DNA from: Azoarcus sp031546845 | GTDB lineage: Bacteria; Pseudomonadota; Gammaproteobacteria; Burkholderiales; Rhodocyclaceae | Length of the DNA: 64,000 nucleotides | NCBI GenBank assembly: GCA_031546845.1 | Contig: JAVBJT010000027.1 | Location: forward strand, 62,001 to 126,000 | Direction: 5' to 3' | Shown: positions 62,026 to 64,000 of the stretch, piece by piece | Position numbering within the stretch: the stretch's first letter is position 1 | Layout of the letters: every line of letters begins with the position of its first letter | The notes under the pieces: model-generated | Databases searched by the model: none | What the model was told of the DNA's origin: nothing | The model's input: the letters and a program-made list of their open reading frames with translations, nothing else | Translations under genes and position numbers: made by a program

Positions 62026-63612
62026 TCAATCATCCGCCGCCGCGCTGGGTTGCGGATTGCCGAGGCGGCCGAGGGCATCGCGCAGCACCCACACCATCAA
62101 CACACCGGGCACGGCGATGACGATGGAAAAAATGAAGAATGCGGGCCATCCGATGCTTTCCGACAACACCCCGGAAAGCGGGCTGACGTAAATGCGGCCG
62201 ACAGCGGCGAAGGCGGACAGCAGCGCGTAATGGGTCGCGGTAAAGCGCTGATTGCACAGCGCCATCAACAACGCGACGAAAGCCACCGTGCCCATGCCAC
62301 CGCTGATGTTCTCGCCCGCAATCACCGCCAACAGCATCCAGTCCAGCGACGCCGGCGCGGCGAGCGAGACAATACCCCAGTCGAATGCCGGCACCATCAC
62401 CGCGCCCCACGCACCCTTGCCGGACAGGGCCAGCAGGTAAAAGCCGAAATTGGATGCCAGTTGCAGCACGCCGAACAGCAAAAGCGAGCGGTACAGCGCC
62501 AACCGCGTCATCAACAGCCCGCCGATAAAAGCGCCGAGAATCGTCAGCCAGATGCCGATGATCTTGTTGGCGATGCCGACTTCCTCCTGCGCGAACCCCA
62601 AGCCCTTGAGCAGAAAAGGTGTAGTCAGGCTGCCGGCGAAAGCGTCGCCGAGCTTATAGAGAACAATCAGGGCGAGGAAGGCAGCCGCACCGCGTTGAGC
62701 AAAATAGCTTTCCAGCGAACGGCTGAGTGTGTCGAACCCTGCGCGCCGCGCCGCCCACCCCGCCAGCGGCAGCGCGACGGCGATTTCGGCGACTACGAAC
62801 AGCAATTGCACCCACTTGTTCGCATCGTCCGGCGACAAACCGAGCAGCACCAATGCTTGTCGGGCAATCCAATAGCCGGCGGCAACCCCGCCGAGCATCG
62901 CGGCAAAGCCGAACAACTCCCGCCCCGCGTTGGAATCGGGCGGGCGTAGTGCAGCCCTCACACGTGGCAGCGCCAGCAGGGAAACAAGGCCACAGCCGCA
63001 CAAAATCACAGCCATCGTCTGATAAACCCGCGGCCACGATTGCCACTGCCCAGCCCAGATCAGCGCAATGCCGCCGGACAGGATCATTGCCAACCGGTAA
63101 GCGAATACATGCACCGATGCCCCAAGGCCACGCTCCGCCTCCGGCAGCAGATCGGTGCGATACGCATCGACGACCACATCCTGCGAGGCCGACAAGAACG
63201 CCACAAGCACTGCCGCAGCGGCAAACAAACCCGGTGTGGCGCTTGGCGACAGGCGGCTCATCCACCACAGCACGGCGGCCAGCGCGAACTGGCACAGCGC
63301 CAGCCAGCCGCGCCGGCGCCCGAGCAAGGGCGGCTCGAAGCGGTCCATCAGCGGAGCCCACAGAAATTTGAACGTATAGGGAATGCCGACGAGGCCGAAA
63401 AAACCGATGGTGGCCAGATCCACGCCGTCCATCGTCAGCCAGGCCTGCATCGCCTGCCCAGTCAAGGCGAGCGGCAACCCGGAAGAAAAGCCCACTACCA
63501 GAATGGCAAACAGCCGCCAGACGCGGCCTCCGGCGTGCGCCGTCACGCTGCCGGCTCTCGTATCACGAGCCTGTAATACCGGCTGGTGGCGCGGCACGAC
63601 GGACGAAAACAA
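62026..63612 (-). CDS. ampG: AmpG-family muropeptide permease (MFS)
   Basis: This 528-residue membrane protein of the major facilitator superfamily has about 12-14 helices. The family start WRLFAILVVGFSSGLPLALTG and the motif FKFLWAPLMDR followed by RRRGWL are typical of AmpG, which imports anhydro-muropeptides for cell wall recycling. DVVVDAYRTDLL and FLLKGLGFAQEEVGIANK are also typical. The first 27 residues are an extra hydrophilic lead, so a later start is possible. No ampD or beta-lactamase is adjacent. Confidence 0.88.
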   Translation of the reverse strand: MFSSVVPRHQPVLQARDTRAGSVTAHAGGRVWRLFAILVVGFSSGLPLALTGQAMQAWLTMDGVDLATIGFFGLVGIPYTFKFLWAPLMDRFEPPLLGRRRGWLALCQFALAAVLWWMSRLSPSATPGLFAAAAVLVAFLSASQDVVVDAYRTDLLPEAERGLGASVHVFAYRLAMILSGGIALIWAGQWQSWPRVYQTMAVILCGCGLVSLLALPRVRAALRPPDSNAGRELFGFAAMLGGVAAGYWIARQALVLLGLSPDDANKWVQLLFVVAEIAVALPLAGWAARRAGFDTLSRSLESYFAQRGAAAFLALIVLYKLGDAFAGSLTTPFLLKGLGFAQEEVGIANKIIGIWLTILGAFIGGLLMTRLALYRSLLLFGVLQLASNFGFYLLALSGKGAWGAVMVPAFDWGIVSLAAPASLDWMLLAVIAGENISGGMGTVAFVALLMALCNQRFTATHYALLSAFAAVGRIYVSPLSGVLSESIGWPAFFIFSIVIAVPGVLMVWVLRDALGRLGNPQPSAAADD

Positions 63613-63746
63613 AGGGGCACGAGCGGATTCCAGAACAAGGAAGGCGGCGAATTATCCCAGATCGACCCGCCTGCCGCTGAGCGGAATTGGCATCACGTGG
63701 CCGGCCAATACCATTGCCATGGGTACCCGATGTTTGAATTGGAAGG

Positions 63747-64000
63747 CTATTCAAAAGAAAACGCGTCTTCCGGCTCAAGGCCACGGATGAAAGCCTGAAA
63801 ATTATCCGCTACATGGGTAATGGCGTAATCGCATTCTTGATCCACATGAACGACGCACGGCTCTCCTTCCGGACCGCAAGCGCGGTAATCAAGGCAGAGC
63901 ATGTCGTGCCCGGCGGAAGGGCAGTCCGCGAAGTAAATGCCGATGGGCGGATACCCCCATTCTGAAATCATGAATTCGCTACCGGTATCACCGCATAACG
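63747..64000 (-). CDS. SMI1/KNR4-like protein, C-terminal part (cut by window end)
   Basis: The frame stays open to the window edge, so the gene starts outside. The visible 84 or so residues include PVANSMISEWGYPPIGIYFADCPSAGHDM in part, LCLDYRACGPEGEPCVVHVDQE and DNFQAFIRGLEPEDAF. These match the C-terminal half of SMI1/KNR4 proteins, many of which are immunity proteins of contact-dependent toxins. No toxin lies in the window. Only the C-terminal fragment can be assessed. Confidence 0.75.
   Translation of the reverse strand, partial: LCGDTGSEFMISEWGYPPIGIYFADCPSAGHDMLCLDYRACGPEGEPCVVHVDQECDYAITHVADNFQAFIRGLEPEDAFSFE

Noticed and set aside
1..64000. CRISPR arrays, tRNA or rRNA genes, insertion sequences, prophage or integrase
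   Set aside because: No regularly spaced short repeats, cloverleaf sequences, transposase or integrase genes were seen in reading the window. A dedicated tRNA scan was not possible.

Overview
The window looks like a chromosomal segment of a GC-rich betaproteobacterium, perhaps of the Rhodocyclales/Nitrosomonadales type. The signs are PEP-CTERM surface proteins with the TPR protein PrsT, a cysI-DUF934-cysH-cysD-cysN sulfate operon beside a CysB-type regulator, a metX-metW pair, the mnmG-rsmG-parA-parB block, and dense, mostly metabolic gene packing. I saw no rRNA, tRNA, CRISPR array, insertion sequence or prophage. The lineage is an inference from gene content; no database search was possible.

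Layout: 1-2.5 kb holds two tandem paralogous PEP-CTERM proteins, each followed by its own terminator. 2.5-9 kb holds the assimilatory sulfate operon (APS-reductase type, no cysC) and divergent cysB. 9-15.6 kb is an acidic amino acid locus: a GltIJKL-type ABC importer, aspartase, a second binding protein and asparaginase. 15.9-19.6 kb holds PrsT and a third PEP-CTERM protein. 19.7-23 kb holds an unknown 547-residue protein, a small unknown protein and a GH19-like lysozyme/chitinase. 22.9-24.8 kb is metX-metW behind what I read as a SAM-II riboswitch with an intrinsic terminator. 24.8-28.5 kb is thiS-thiG-trmB-sppA. 28.6-31.3 kb holds an NlpE/META protein, a cyclase-FHA protein and tag. 31.3-35.7 kb is parB-parA-rsmG-mnmG, followed by tpx and a DUF3592 protein.

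37.5-46.6 kb is a signalling region: a diguanylate cyclase with four tandem near-identical 129-residue sensor repeats, an hldE/rfaE2-type nucleotidyltransferase, and a minus-strand operon of an EAL response regulator, a lipoprotein ligand-binding protein and a hybrid-free PAS histidine kinase. 46.7-53.7 kb holds recQ, an FKBP isomerase, msrA and tamB. 53.7-58.2 kb holds an acyltransferase-SGNH protein, trpC, trpD, trpG and a tryptophan-containing short upstream reading frame, with no trpE. 58.7-64 kb holds a secreted duplicated GWWW-motif protein, carbonic anhydrase, a SMUG1-like uracil-DNA glycosylase, an AmpG-like permease and the end of an SMI1/KNR4-like gene cut by the window edge.

The best candidates for something new are the SAM-II riboswitch on metX, the ligand-binding-protein/kinase/EAL operon next to the tandem-repeat diguanylate cyclase, the repeated TGTTAACACTA elements before the cyclase-FHA gene, and the GWWW secreted protein.
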